Both the position numbers and the translations under genes were made by a program. Under the pieces are notes generated by a model. That model saw only the letters and a program-made list of their open reading frames with translations, was not told the origin of the DNA and did not search any database. A DNA stretch of 64,000 bases from JASSUD01 sp031963225 (GTDB taxonomy: Bacteria > Pseudomonadota > Gammaproteobacteria > Burkholderiales > Burkholderiaceae), in contig JASSUD010000004.1 in the NCBI GenBank assembly GCA_031963225.1, forward strand, positions 1 through 64,000. Direction: 5' to 3'. Position 1 is the first letter of the stretch. The number at the start of each line of letters is the position of its first letter. This document shows, one piece after another, positions 49,560 through 58,067 of the stretch.

Positions 49560-51971
49560 ATGATGCAACCCACTTCCCCTTTACTTATTGAATCTGTACG
49601 GCTTCCGCTGATTCCTCTTAGAGATGTGGTAGTTTTTCCGCACATGGTGATTTCGCTGTTTGTCGGCCGTGCAAAATCCATCAAAGGGCTAGAGCTCGCG
49701 ATGGAGGGCAATAAGCAGATTATGCTGATTTTGCAGAAATCGTCGAGTAAAGACGAGCCTTCGGTTAAAGAGCTGTATGAAACAGGGTGTATTGGGAATA
49801 TTTTGCAGATTCTCAAACTGCCTGATAACACTGTCAAAGTGCTTATTGATGGAGTGCAGCGTGCAAAGGTTCTCGGTGTGGAAGACGGGGAGTGTTTCCA
49901 CGCAGAAGTGCTGCCTTTGGCTGAAGAACTGGTAGAAGAAGGGCCAGAATTGGAGGCGCGTCGGCGTGCTGTCGGTGCGCAGTTTGAGCAGTATGTCAAA
50001 CTCAATAAAAAAATTCCTCCTGAAATGGCGAGTACGCTCAGCGCGCTGGATAACAATAGCCGTCTTGCAGATACTATTGCAACGCATCTACCGTTAAAAC
50101 TGGACAAAAAACAAGGTCTTTTAGAAACATTTCCCGTCGTGGAACGCCTTGATTTGCTTTTATCGCATATTGAGGCTGAGATCGATATTTTGCAGGCTGA
50201 AAAACGTATCCGTGGGCGTATTAAACGTCAAATGGAAAAGAGTCAGCGTGAGTATTATCTGAATGAACAAGTCAAAGCGATTCAAAAAGAGCTGGGTGAA
50301 GGGTCGGAAGGCGCTGACCTTGAGGAGCTTGCTAAGCATGTAATCGCTGCTCGTATGCCTGCAGAAGCAAAAAAGAAAGCAGAGTCTGAGCTGAAAAAAC
50401 TCAAACTGATGCCGGTAATGTCTGCTGAAGCAACCGTTGCGCGCAACTATATCGATATGCTGATTAGCCTGCCGTGGCGCAAAAAAAGCAAAGTTAATCC
50501 AGACCTAGCGCATGCAGAAAAAGTGCTGGATGAAGACCATTATGGTCTGGATAAAGTAAAAGAACGTATTTTGGAATACTTAGCCGTTCAACAACGTGTG
50601 ACCAAAGTAAAAGCGCCTATTTTATGTTTGGTCGGCCCTCCTGGCGTTGGAAAAACGTCTTTAGGGGAGTCTATTGCCCGAGCCACGCATCGTAAATTTG
50701 TGCGTATGGCATTAGGGGGTATGCATGATGAAGCGGAAATTCGCGGCCATAGGCGCACGTATATCGGCTCGATGGCAGGGAAAATTTTGCAGAACTTGGC
50801 AAAAGTAGGGGTGCGCAATCCTTTATTTTTGCTAGATGAAGTAGACAAAATGGGGATGGATTCTCGTGGAGACCCCTCTGCTGCGCTGTTAGAGGTTTTA
50901 GACCCTGAGCAAAATCATGCGTTTGCTGACCACTATGTGGAGGTAGATTTTGATTTATCGGATGTGATGTTTGTCGCAACATCCAATAGCTTGAATATTC
51001 CTCCTCCATTGCTAGATCGAATGGAAGTTATCCGGTTATCCGGTTATACCGAGGATGAAAAAGCCAGCATCGCACAACGGTATTTATTGCCAAAACAGAT
51101 TCGCAATAATGGTCTGAGGCAGGGCGAAATCGAGGTGACCCAAGCTGCTATTCTTGACATCATTCGCTATTACTCACGCGAAGCAGGGGTGCGTTCTTTA
51201 GAGCGCGAGATATCTAAAATCTGTCGTAAAGTCGTCAAACAGCATTTGCTAAAAACGGGGCAGGGCAAAATCACAGTAGATTCTGGCAACCTCAGTACCT
51301 TCTTGGGTGTGCGCAAGTATGATTTTGGCCTCGCTACCAAAGAAAACCAAATAGGGCAGGTAACGGGACTTGCATGGACTGAAGTGGGGGGAGATTTACT
51401 CACTATCGAAGCTGCAGTGATGCCAGGAAAAGGCAATGTGATTCGCACTGGCTCGCTTGGCGACGTGATGAAAGAATCGGTTGAGGCGGCTCGCTCTGTA
51501 GTGCGTTCACGGCTTCGTCGTTTGGGAGCAAGCGATACGGTCTTTGAAACGAAAGACGTGCACGTACATGTACCTGAAGGGGCAACCCCTAAGGACGGGC
51601 CTTCTGCTGGTGTAGCTATGGCTACCGCTATCGTTTCTGTATTAACAGGGATTCCTGTGAAGGCAGAAATTGCTATGACGGGTGAAATTACGCTGCGTGG
51701 AGAAGTGCTTCCGATCGGTGGCCTTAAAGAGAAACTCTTAGCTGCGCACCGCGGTGGAATCAAAACGGTTTTGATTCCAGAGGAAAATATTAAAGACCTC
51801 GCGGAGATTCCGGACAATGTTAAAAACAGCATTGAAATCATGCCGGTGCGTTGGATCGATCAGGTGTTGGAAATTGCTCTTGAACGCATGCCAACACCGT
51901 TAGAAGATCTTCCTACACCTACTCTAAGTGCTGAGCCAGTTTTTTCTCCGGCAGAAGCTATTAAACATTAG
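49560..51971 (+). CDS. lon: ATP-dependent Lon protease
   Basis: Lon degrades misfolded and regulatory proteins. The N-terminal LON domain (about 10-205, starting LIPLRDVVVFPHMV) is followed by the AAA+ module with Walker A GPPGVGKTSLGES near residue 358 and Walker B LFLLDEVDKMG, and the Ser-Lys protease domain with catalytic Ser682 in KDGPSAGVAMAT and the Lys near residue 725 in GLKEKLLAAHRGG. Its 803 residues fit. The start is ATG 49560 (a second ATG follows directly) with AGGGGG upstream. Confidence 0.98.
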   Translation: MMQPTSPLLIESVRLPLIPLRDVVVFPHMVISLFVGRAKSIKGLELAMEGNKQIMLILQKSSSKDEPSVKELYETGCIGNILQILKLPDNTVKVLIDGVQRAKVLGVEDGECFHAEVLPLAEELVEEGPELEARRRAVGAQFEQYVKLNKKIPPEMASTLSALDNNSRLADTIATHLPLKLDKKQGLLETFPVVERLDLLLSHIEAEIDILQAEKRIRGRIKRQMEKSQREYYLNEQVKAIQKELGEGSEGADLEELAKHVIAARMPAEAKKKAESELKKLKLMPVMSAEATVARNYIDMLISLPWRKKSKVNPDLAHAEKVLDEDHYGLDKVKERILEYLAVQQRVTKVKAPILCLVGPPGVGKTSLGESIARATHRKFVRMALGGMHDEAEIRGHRRTYIGSMAGKILQNLAKVGVRNPLFLLDEVDKMGMDSRGDPSAALLEVLDPEQNHAFADHYVEVDFDLSDVMFVATSNSLNIPPPLLDRMEVIRLSGYTEDEKASIAQRYLLPKQIRNNGLRQGEIEVTQAAILDIIRYYSREAGVRSLEREISKICRKVVKQHLLKTGQGKITVDSGNLSTFLGVRKYDFGLATKENQIGQVTGLAWTEVGGDLLTIEAAVMPGKGNVIRTGSLGDVMKESVEAARSVVRSRLRRLGASDTVFETKDVHVHVPEGATPKDGPSAGVAMATAIVSVLTGIPVKAEIAMTGEITLRGEVLPIGGLKEKLLAAHRGGIKTVLIPEENIKDLAEIPDNVKNSIEIMPVRWIDQVLEIALERMPTPLEDLPTPTLSAEPVFSPAEAIKH

Positions 51972-51974
51972 CTC

Positions 51975-52200
51975 GTAGGTTGGGGTGACGAAGGAACCCC
52001 AACATGCACACCACTGCCTTCTTGAAGACCTGCTTGTAAATTGCCAAAAGCAAAATAAAAAGTCGGTGGTATGCATGTTGGGGAACGTTGCTCACCACCA
52101 ACCTACCGTTCTAAATTTGTTTTTAGATAATCTGTGAGCAGGTCATCGTGTAGGCAAGTGGTACGCATGTTGGGGGTTCGTGCCTCACCGCCAACCTACA
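51975..52200. repeat. Family A cluster, three units
   Basis: A direct unit 4 bp after the lon stop (GTAGGTTGGGGTGACGAAGG), linker 2 (CTTCTTGAAGACCTGC and CAAAAGCAAAATAAAAAGTC), an inverted unit (GCATGTTGGGGAACGTTGCT), and a second inverted unit (ACGCATGTTGGGGGTTCGTG) in tandem. Here two inverted units follow each other, a different arrangement from the paired sites. Confidence 0.9.
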
Positions 52201-52226
52201 TTTTTTCAAATATATTTGTAGTTTTC

Positions 52227-52271
52227 ATAGGGATCAAAACACATAAAACGTGTTTTGGTCCCTATTTTTTT
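52227..52271 (+). terminator. Terminator downstream of lon
   Basis: ATAGGGATCAAAACAC (52227-52242) pairs with GTGTTTTGGTCCCTAT (52250-52265) with one G-U, followed by seven T. It lies beyond the family A cluster, so the lon mRNA would include the repeats. Confidence 0.88.
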
Positions 52272-52387
52272 ATAAATTTTGCTCAAGGACTCACCTGATT
52301 TTTAGGCTATCGAGCAGAGTTTCTGTAAGATGGCGCCGTGTGAGATATTTCTGGGCGCGTATTTAAGTATTTTGTGGAGTTTTTTGT

Positions 52388-53872
52388 ATGACAATGTGGG
52401 CTAAAAAGTCCATCGCGGCGCTCGAGAGAGAAGCCGTTGAGCAGGATGGCAGTACTTCGGAAGGAAAAAAACACCAACCACGGCGTGTATTAGGTGCGTT
52501 GGATCTGACGATGCTGGGTATTGGATGTATTGTTGGTGCAGGTATTTTTGTGCTTACTGGGCATGCAGCCGCGGCTGATGCAGGCCCTGCCGTCGTGTTG
52601 TCTTTTATCTTGGGTGCAATTGCTTGCGGATTTGCAGGATTGTGCTATGCAGAAATGGCTTCCATGGTCCCTGTTTCTGGCAGCGCCTATATTTATGCCT
52701 ATGCAACTATGGGCGAATTTCTCGCTTGGTTAATAGGCTGGGATTTGATCCTAGAGTATGCGTTAGGGGCTACCGCAGTGGCTGTTGGATGGTCAGGGTA
52801 TGTGGTGAGCTTCTTGCATGATTTCGGTATTCATATTCCAAGTCAATGGTCTAGTCCACCGTTGACATTTAGTCTTGCAACGGGATGGACGCATACAGGC
52901 GCATTGATTAATCTGCCTGCCATGCTCGTAGTGGGTGTGATTACTACTTTACTGATTTTTGGAATCCGAGAGTCTGCGCGCTTAAATAGCATTATGGTGG
53001 TGATTAAGGTCAGCATTATTTTGGCATTCATTGCGGTAGGTATTTTTTCTGTGGATACAGCCAATTGGATAACACCGGCCAATCCTGCTGGCGCATTTAT
53101 ACCGCCTAGTTTAGAGCCAGGCGTGTTTGGCTGGAGTGGCGTGTTAAGAGGCGCAGCGGTGGTCTTTTTTGCCTATATTGGGTTTGATGCGGTGTCTTGT
53201 GTTGCACAAGAAACTAAAAATCCAAGTCGCAATTTGCCTATAGGGCTTTTAGGTTCGCTGGCCGTATGCACCGTACTTTATATTCTGGTCGCGTATGTGC
53301 TCACAGGCGTGGTGCCTTATGATAAATTGAACGTGCCTGATCCTATTGCAGTGGGCATTGATGCAATTGGATTGCTGTGGCTATCTCCTGTTATTAAGCT
53401 TGGCGCAATTGTGGGTTTAACCTCGGTAGTTTTAGTTTTGCTTATCAGCCAGCCCCGTATTTTTTACAGAATGTCGCAAGATGGTCTATTGCCGCCTTTT
53501 ATCTCTAGACTCCATTCGCGCTTTCATACACCGTATGTCACCACGCTCATTACAGGATGCTCGGTGATGATCCTAGCAGGGTTGTTGCCTATTGGTTTGG
53601 TGGGAGAGTTAGTGAGTATTGGAACGCTCTCAGCCTTTGTGCTGGTGTGTGTTGGGGTAGTCGCTATGCGTTTGATGCAGCCTAACCTCGCACGGCCCTT
53701 CAAAACGCCGATGGTTTTTGTGGTGGGCCCGATGGGAGCCGGTGTTGCTTTATTTTTAATGGCTGGTTTGCCTATGAACACCTGGATGAGATTAATTATT
53801 TGGATGGCAATTGGTTTAATGATTTATTTTGGTTATGGCCTACGGCATAGTATTTTGCGTGATATCAAATAA
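52388..53872 (+). CDS. APC family amino acid permease (cationic amino acid transporter-like)
   Basis: A membrane transporter of 494 residues with about 12 spans. The first span has the substrate-binding signature IGCIVGAGIFVLTGHAAA; YAEMASMVPVSGSAYIYAY, FFAYIGFDAVSCVAQETKNPSRNLPIG and RIFYRMSQDGLLPP are typical of the CAT/YhdG branch of the APC superfamily. The N-terminal 40 residues are cytoplasmic. The substrate is unknown; cationic or broad amino acid uptake is likely. It is monocistronic between terminators, and import of host amino acids would suit a dependent lifestyle. Confidence 0.9.
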   Translation: MTMWAKKSIAALEREAVEQDGSTSEGKKHQPRRVLGALDLTMLGIGCIVGAGIFVLTGHAAAADAGPAVVLSFILGAIACGFAGLCYAEMASMVPVSGSAYIYAYATMGEFLAWLIGWDLILEYALGATAVAVGWSGYVVSFLHDFGIHIPSQWSSPPLTFSLATGWTHTGALINLPAMLVVGVITTLLIFGIRESARLNSIMVVIKVSIILAFIAVGIFSVDTANWITPANPAGAFIPPSLEPGVFGWSGVLRGAAVVFFAYIGFDAVSCVAQETKNPSRNLPIGLLGSLAVCTVLYILVAYVLTGVVPYDKLNVPDPIAVGIDAIGLLWLSPVIKLGAIVGLTSVVLVLLISQPRIFYRMSQDGLLPPFISRLHSRFHTPYVTTLITGCSVMILAGLLPIGLVGELVSIGTLSAFVLVCVGVVAMRLMQPNLARPFKTPMVFVVGPMGAGVALFLMAGLPMNTWMRLIIWMAIGLMIYFGYGLRHSILRDIK

Positions 53873-53929
53873 ACATAAATAGGTTCTGCGAAGATCCTAG
53901 GGCTTGTCCTAATTAAGCTTTGAAATTTC

Positions 53930-53959
53930 AAGCAGGCCTTTTGAAGGCCTGCTTTTTTT
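53930..53959 (+). promoter_or_regulatory. pyrB: Terminator/attenuator immediately before pyrB
   Basis: AAGCAGGCCTT (53930-53940), loop TTG, AAGGCCTGCTT (53944-53954) and a run of seven T (53953-53959) form an excellent Rho-independent terminator ending only 14 bp before the pyrB ATG. No promoter fits between it and the gene, so every pyrB transcript must pass it. The arrangement mirrors the pyrBI attenuator of enteric bacteria. It may also end the permease transcript 60 bp upstream. Confidence 0.7.
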
Positions 53960-53973
53960 ACATGGGAAATATC

Positions 53974-55008
53974 ATGTCGTGGTTTGGGCCTCATTTATTA
54001 TCGGTTGATTCTTTTTCTCGAGATAAGGTTGAAGCACTTTTAGAGGTTGCAAAGGCTTTAGAACCTATTGCACAGAGGCAAAAAATAACCCGAGTACTCG
54101 AAGGTGCCGTACTGGCCAATTTGTTTTTTGAGGCTAGCACGCGCACACGTATAAGTTTTGGAGCAGCTTTTGCACGTTTAGGCGGTGCGGTATGCGATAC
54201 CACGGGGCTTGCTTCTTCATCTATAGCAAAAGGTGAGTCGATTGAAGATACCAGCCGTGTGTTGAGCGGATATGCAGATGCAATGGTGGTCAGGCATCCA
54301 GAGCAAGGTTCTGTGGCGCAGTTCGCGCAATCGGCTTCTATTCCTGTGATTAATGCAGGAGATGGGGCAGGTGAGCATCCCAGCCAAGCTTTATTGGATG
54401 TATACACCATACAAAAAGAGTTTCATCGCCTAGGAAAATCCCTAGATGGCGCACATATTGTGATGTCAGGGGATCTTAAATATAGCCGCACGATTCACTC
54501 TTTACTAAAACTCTTGTCCCTCTATAAAAATCTCTCCTTTACCCTTATTGCTCCCGCTGCACTAAGCCTGCCTTCGTATTTGACCGATTATGCGCAAAGT
54601 CATGGGCATCGCGTTACGCTGCGCGATACCTTGCAAGAACCTATCGAACCCCCTGACGTGTGGTATGCCACCCGTTTACAAAAAGAGCGCTTCGAAGAAT
54701 CCATGCTCCAAGACACTAAGGCTGGAAAAGGGCTTACAACCTATGGATCTGCATTTGAAATCAACCAGCAGATAATTAACCGTCACTGCACGGCCCAGAC
54801 CATTTTGATGCACCCTTTACCCAGAGATAGTCGACCAGGTGCGTATGATCTCAGCACAGATTTAAATGACGATCCAAGGCTGGCTATTTTCAGGCAAACA
54901 GACAACGGCATACCCGTGCGCATGGCTATCTTTGCCGCTCTTTTGGATGTGGTGGATTTGGTATTGAGCGAGATGCAGCCAGTGCGCTGGAAGCGTGCTG
55001 TATCCTGA
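53974..55008 (+). CDS. pyrB: Aspartate carbamoyltransferase catalytic chain
   Basis: PyrB condenses carbamoyl phosphate and aspartate in pyrimidine synthesis. The carbamoyl phosphate-binding signature FFEASTRTRISF, the SSSIAKGESIEDT loop, the His/Gln block GDGAGEHPSQALLDVYTI, and MHPLPR are all present. I start at MSWFGPHLLS (53974); an upstream ATG at 53962 is in frame. The 344 residues exceed E. coli PyrB (311), with a C-terminal extension. There is no pyrI. In Burkholderia pyrR-pyrB-pyrC lie next to ruvX; here pyrB stands alone and pyrR is not in the window. Confidence 0.95.
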   Translation: MSWFGPHLLSVDSFSRDKVEALLEVAKALEPIAQRQKITRVLEGAVLANLFFEASTRTRISFGAAFARLGGAVCDTTGLASSSIAKGESIEDTSRVLSGYADAMVVRHPEQGSVAQFAQSASIPVINAGDGAGEHPSQALLDVYTIQKEFHRLGKSLDGAHIVMSGDLKYSRTIHSLLKLLSLYKNLSFTLIAPAALSLPSYLTDYAQSHGHRVTLRDTLQEPIEPPDVWYATRLQKERFEESMLQDTKAGKGLTTYGSAFEINQQIINRHCTAQTILMHPLPRDSRPGAYDLSTDLNDDPRLAIFRQTDNGIPVRMAIFAALLDVVDLVLSEMQPVRWKRAVS

Positions 55009-55024
55009 AAAAATGTCTCTGCTA

Positions 55025-55071
55025 GGCCAAATAAAAACCGGTTGCCTATGCAAACCGGTTTTTATTTGGCC
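55025..55071 (+). terminator. Terminator after pyrB, perfect 19-bp stem
   Basis: GGCCAAATAAAAACCGGTT (55025-55043) is exactly complementary to AACCGGTTTTTATTTGGCC (55053-55071), with a 9-base loop. The right arm contains the T-run after the GC-rich part, so the inner hairpin acts as a terminator. Confidence 0.82.
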
Positions 55072-55080
55072 ATCCGTTAG

Positions 55081-55109
55081 TTGAATTTGCAAAAGCCCAT
55101 CCCTATAAT
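55081..55109 (+). promoter_or_regulatory. Strong promoter without an adjacent gene
   Basis: TTGAAT (55081-55086) and a perfect TATAAT (55104-55109) are spaced by 17 bp, pointing toward groES, but the next ORF is 455 bp away with family A repeats in between. It could be a distal groES promoter or drive a small RNA ending in the repeats. Confidence 0.55.
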
Positions 55110-55204
55110 CGAGCACTCTTCATCAGAGACTGCTAAAAATCCTAGACAGTTGTGGAGCATTGTTTACCTCAACCTTATACCTTGCTTCAAGTGATAAAGA
55201 ATGC

Positions 55205-55338
55205 GTAGGTTGGTGGTGAGGTACGAACCCCAACATGATGACCGCTTTCCTTTTAAAGCCTGCGTGTATAGGCGCAAAAGCGCTAATTACAAGTTGGTGG
55301 TGTGCATGTTGGGGTTCCTTCGTCACCACCAACCTACG
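55205..55338. repeat. Family A inverted pair
   Basis: A direct unit (GTAGGTTGGTGGTGAGGTAC), linker 2 (CTTTTAAAGCCTGCGTG and GGCGCAAAAGCGC), and an inverted unit (GTGCATGTTGGGGTTCCTTC). The two units belong to different subtypes (GAGGTACGAACC and GACGAAGGAACC), showing that subtypes mix in one pair. Confidence 0.9.
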
Positions 55339-55375
55339 CATTCTCTATTTTTTAGAGTGTAAGTTGGCCTCAGGC

Positions 55376-55404
55376 CTTGAAATAAAGAAAAAGATCCTTA
55401 TTTA
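55376..55404 (+). promoter_or_regulatory. Possible sigma-32 heat-shock promoter of groESL
   Basis: CTTGAAA (55376-55382), 13 bp, CCTTATTTA (55396-55404) resembles the sigma-32 consensus CTTGAA-N13/14-CCCCATNT. It lies about 150 bp upstream of groES. The -10 part deviates at two positions. Confidence 0.5.
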
Positions 55405-55475
55405 ATGAAAATACATGCGCAGCTTGATGTAAAGAGCAGACTCAGACAGCTGCGCATTAATTTTGCTTAAAATTA

Positions 55476-55499
55476 GGGCGTGTTCTCAATTGCCCTAAG
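55476..55499. repeat. Family B left-end fragment
   Basis: AGGGCGTGTTCTCAATTGCC matches a family B terminus; no core or right end follows. It lies in the groES leader. Confidence 0.55.
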
Positions 55500-55564
55500 A
55501 CATTTTGTCTGGTGAGCCTGAAATGGGCAGAAGAAATTTTTTAAACTAGTAAAGAGGAATATCC

Positions 55565-55855
55565 ATGAGTCAAAAGCTGCGTCCCCTGCATGACCGCGTT
55601 ATTGTTAAGCGCATCAATGAAACTAAAACAGCCTCTGGAATCGTGATTCCTGAAAGCGCTGCTGAAAAGCCTGATCAAGGTGAAGTGCTCGCTGTTGGCC
55701 CAGGTAAGAAAGACGATAAAGGCCAAGCTATTGCTTTAGATGTGAAAGTGGGCGATCGCATCTTATTTGGTAAATATGCAGGTCAAGGCGTGAAAGTAGA
55801 CGGTGAAGAACTGCTTGTCGTGCGCGAAGAAGATATTTTGGCTGTTTTAGTCTAA
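55565..55855 (+). CDS. groES: Co-chaperonin GroES
   Basis: The lid of the GroEL chamber. It has KLRPLHDRVIVKRI at the N-terminus, the mobile loop NETKTASGIVIPESAAEKP with the hydrophobic IVI contact, and VGDRILFGKYAGQGVKVDGEELLVVREEDILAV at the end. Its 96 residues match the family. AAGAGGAAT precedes the ATG. groEL follows after 80 bp. Confidence 0.98.
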   Translation: MSQKLRPLHDRVIVKRINETKTASGIVIPESAAEKPDQGEVLAVGPGKKDDKGQAIALDVKVGDRILFGKYAGQGVKVDGEELLVVREEDILAVLV

Positions 55856-55935
55856 TTAGCCATTGCTCTGTAAACCGCAGCATGCAAAAAGCAGATGGAC
55901 GAAATTCAATAAAACGTATTTAGGGAGTTTTAAAC

Positions 55936-57582
55936 ATGGCAGTGAAAGACGTCGTTATTGGCGATGAAGCGCGCGACAAAATTATTGAAGGCGTGAACAT
56001 TCTGGCCAACGCAGTGAAAGTAACCTTAGGGCCTAAAGGTTTGAATGTAGTAATCGAGCGCAGCTTTGGTGCTCCTTCGATTACTAAAGATGGTGTGTCA
56101 GTCGCCAAAGCCATTGAAAAACTCAAAGATAAGCAACAAGACATTGGCGCTCAGCTCGTCAAAGAAGTCGCTTCTAGAACCAGCGATAACGCAGGTGATG
56201 GTACAACTACAGCTACCTTGCTTGCACAAGCTATCGCCCTAGAAGGTCGTAAGCACGTAGTTTCTGGGCGCAACCCAATGGATCTGAAGCGCGGTATTGA
56301 TCAAGCCGTTGCAGCTATAGTGGCGCAATTGGGCAAAATCAGTAAGCCCTGCACAACCCGCAAAGAAATTGCTCAGGTAGGTTCCATCTCTGCCAATAGC
56401 GACACCTCGATCGGTGAGCGTATTGCTGAGGCGATGGATAAAGTAGGTAAAGAAGGCGTGATTACCGTTGAAGACGGCAAATCACTTGAAGATGAGCTCG
56501 AAGTCGTTGAAGGTATGGAATTCGATCGCGGCTACTTGTCTCCTTACTTCATCAATAATCCTGAAAAGCAAATCGCGATTCTGGATAATCCCTACGTCTT
56601 GCTGCACGACAAAAAAATCTCCAACATCCGTGATTTATTGCCTTTGCTCGAGCAAATCGCTAAGACCAGCCGTCCTTTGTTGATCATTGCTGAAGATATC
56701 GAAGGCGAAGCTTTAGCTACGCTGGTAGTGAACAATATCCGTGGCATCTTGAAAACCGTGGCTGTTAAAGCGCCTGGTTTCGGTGATCGCCGTAAAGCCA
56801 TGCTCGAAGATATTGCTATCCTCACAGGTGGACAAGTCATCGCTGAAGAAACGGGTTCAACACTCGAAAAAGCCACTTTAGCTGAACTCGGCCAAGCCAC
56901 GCGCATCGAAGTAGGTAAAGAAAAAACTACCATTATCGACGGCGTTGGTGATGCTGCTTCAATCGAAGCGCGTGTTAAGCAAATTCGCGCACAAATCGAA
57001 GAAGCAAGCTCTGACTACGATCGTGAAAAACTGCAAGAGCGTGTTGCCAAATTGGCAGGCGGCGTAGCAGTGATCAAAGTGGGTGCTGCAACTGAAGTTG
57101 AAATGAAAGAGAAAAAAGCACGCGTGGAAGATGCATTGCATGCAACCCGTGCTGCAGTGGAAGAAGGGATTGTTCCCGGTGGTGGTGTAGCCTTGATCCG
57201 TGCACGTGCTGTCTTGCGCGACCTCAAAGGTAAAAATGCAGATCAAGATGCAGGTATCGAGATCATATTGCGTGCATTGGAAGAGCCTCTGCGTCAAATC
57301 GTGCTCAACGGTGGTGAAGAGCCCGGTATCGTGGTTGCAAAAGTGTCTGAAGGTACTGGTAACTTCGGATATAACGCAGCTACAGGTGAATACGGTGACT
57401 TAGTAGAAGCCGGTGTGGTAGATCCTACTAAAGTTACACGTACTGCCTTGCAAAATGCAGCTTCCATTGCAAGTCTATTATTGACAACGCAGTGCTTAAT
57501 AAGCGATTCCTCCAAAGAAAATGCAGCTCCGATGGGTGGCGGCATGGGCGGCGGTATGGGTGGCATGGGTATGGACATGTAA
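55936..57582 (+). CDS. groEL: Chaperonin GroEL
   Basis: The 60-kDa chaperonin. Conserved blocks include VTLGPKGLNVVIERSFG, NAGDGTTTATLLAQAI, the apical domain with GYLSPYFINNPEKQ, GFGDRRKAMLEDIAILTGG and VEEGIVPGGGVALIRA, and the C-terminal Gly-Met tail GGGMGGGMGGMGMDM. Its 548 residues are normal. High GroEL output is common in endosymbionts; the codon use here is indeed tidy compared with neighbours. Confidence 0.99.
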   Translation: MAVKDVVIGDEARDKIIEGVNILANAVKVTLGPKGLNVVIERSFGAPSITKDGVSVAKAIEKLKDKQQDIGAQLVKEVASRTSDNAGDGTTTATLLAQAIALEGRKHVVSGRNPMDLKRGIDQAVAAIVAQLGKISKPCTTRKEIAQVGSISANSDTSIGERIAEAMDKVGKEGVITVEDGKSLEDELEVVEGMEFDRGYLSPYFINNPEKQIAILDNPYVLLHDKKISNIRDLLPLLEQIAKTSRPLLIIAEDIEGEALATLVVNNIRGILKTVAVKAPGFGDRRKAMLEDIAILTGGQVIAEETGSTLEKATLAELGQATRIEVGKEKTTIIDGVGDAASIEARVKQIRAQIEEASSDYDREKLQERVAKLAGGVAVIKVGAATEVEMKEKKARVEDALHATRAAVEEGIVPGGGVALIRARAVLRDLKGKNADQDAGIEIILRALEEPLRQIVLNGGEEPGIVVAKVSEGTGNFGYNAATGEYGDLVEAGVVDPTKVTRTALQNAASIASLLLTTQCLISDSSKENAAPMGGGMGGGMGGMGMDM

Positions 57583-57601
57583 TTACCCAAAACGCCTGCC
57601 A

Positions 57602-57640
57602 AAGGTGTGCTTGAATTCCGCACCTTAAGGCTTGCCTTTT
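57602..57640 (+). terminator. Probable groEL terminator
   Basis: AAGGTGTG (57602-57609) pairs with CGCACCTT (57619-57626) with one G-U, followed by a second small hairpin AAGG-CTTG-CCTT and TTTT. Confidence 0.5.
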
Positions 57641-57778
57641 AACAGTGATGGTGGGGGCATTTTGCCAAGTCTATTTTTTATAGGTGCGGTGGGATGCCCT
57701 TACTGTTTAATCAGGTTCATAGAACGTACTCAACATTTTTTACAGGTTTTTATGCCTGGTTATGAGGTATTTGGATAG

Positions 57779-57955
57779 ATGCAAACCGACTATAAAACAT
57801 GGATGTGCTTGATCTGCGGCTGGCTATATGAGGAAGAAGCCGGGCTTCCCGATGAAGGCATAGCGCCAGGTACGCGGTGGGCTGATGTGCCTGAAAATTG
57901 GACATGCCCCGAATGCGGTGCACGTAAAGAAGATTTTGAAATGATTACTATATAA
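57779..57955 (+). CDS. rubA: Rubredoxin
   Basis: A 58-residue rubredoxin, too short for many ORF cut-offs. Four Cys form the Fe site: Cys10 and Cys13 in WMCLICGWLYEEE, Cys43 and Cys46 in WTCPECGARKEDFE. The family signature GLPDEGIAPGTRWADVP lies between. It carries single electrons, perhaps for stress or alkane-type oxidations; the partner is unknown. A rubredoxin gene beside type IV pilus chemosensory genes is usual in Burkholderia; here those pil genes are missing except for the possible remnant that follows. Confidence 0.95.
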   Translation: MQTDYKTWMCLICGWLYEEEAGLPDEGIAPGTRWADVPENWTCPECGARKEDFEMITI

Positions 57956-58067
57956 ACCTGAATAGGCTTTAGAATAAGAGTGCTTTTGGCTAATACTCAA
58001 TAGATGCAAACGTGAAAGCTAAAAATAGCTTTGAAGGAAAAGAATTTTGAACCCAGAAGGCGCACCT

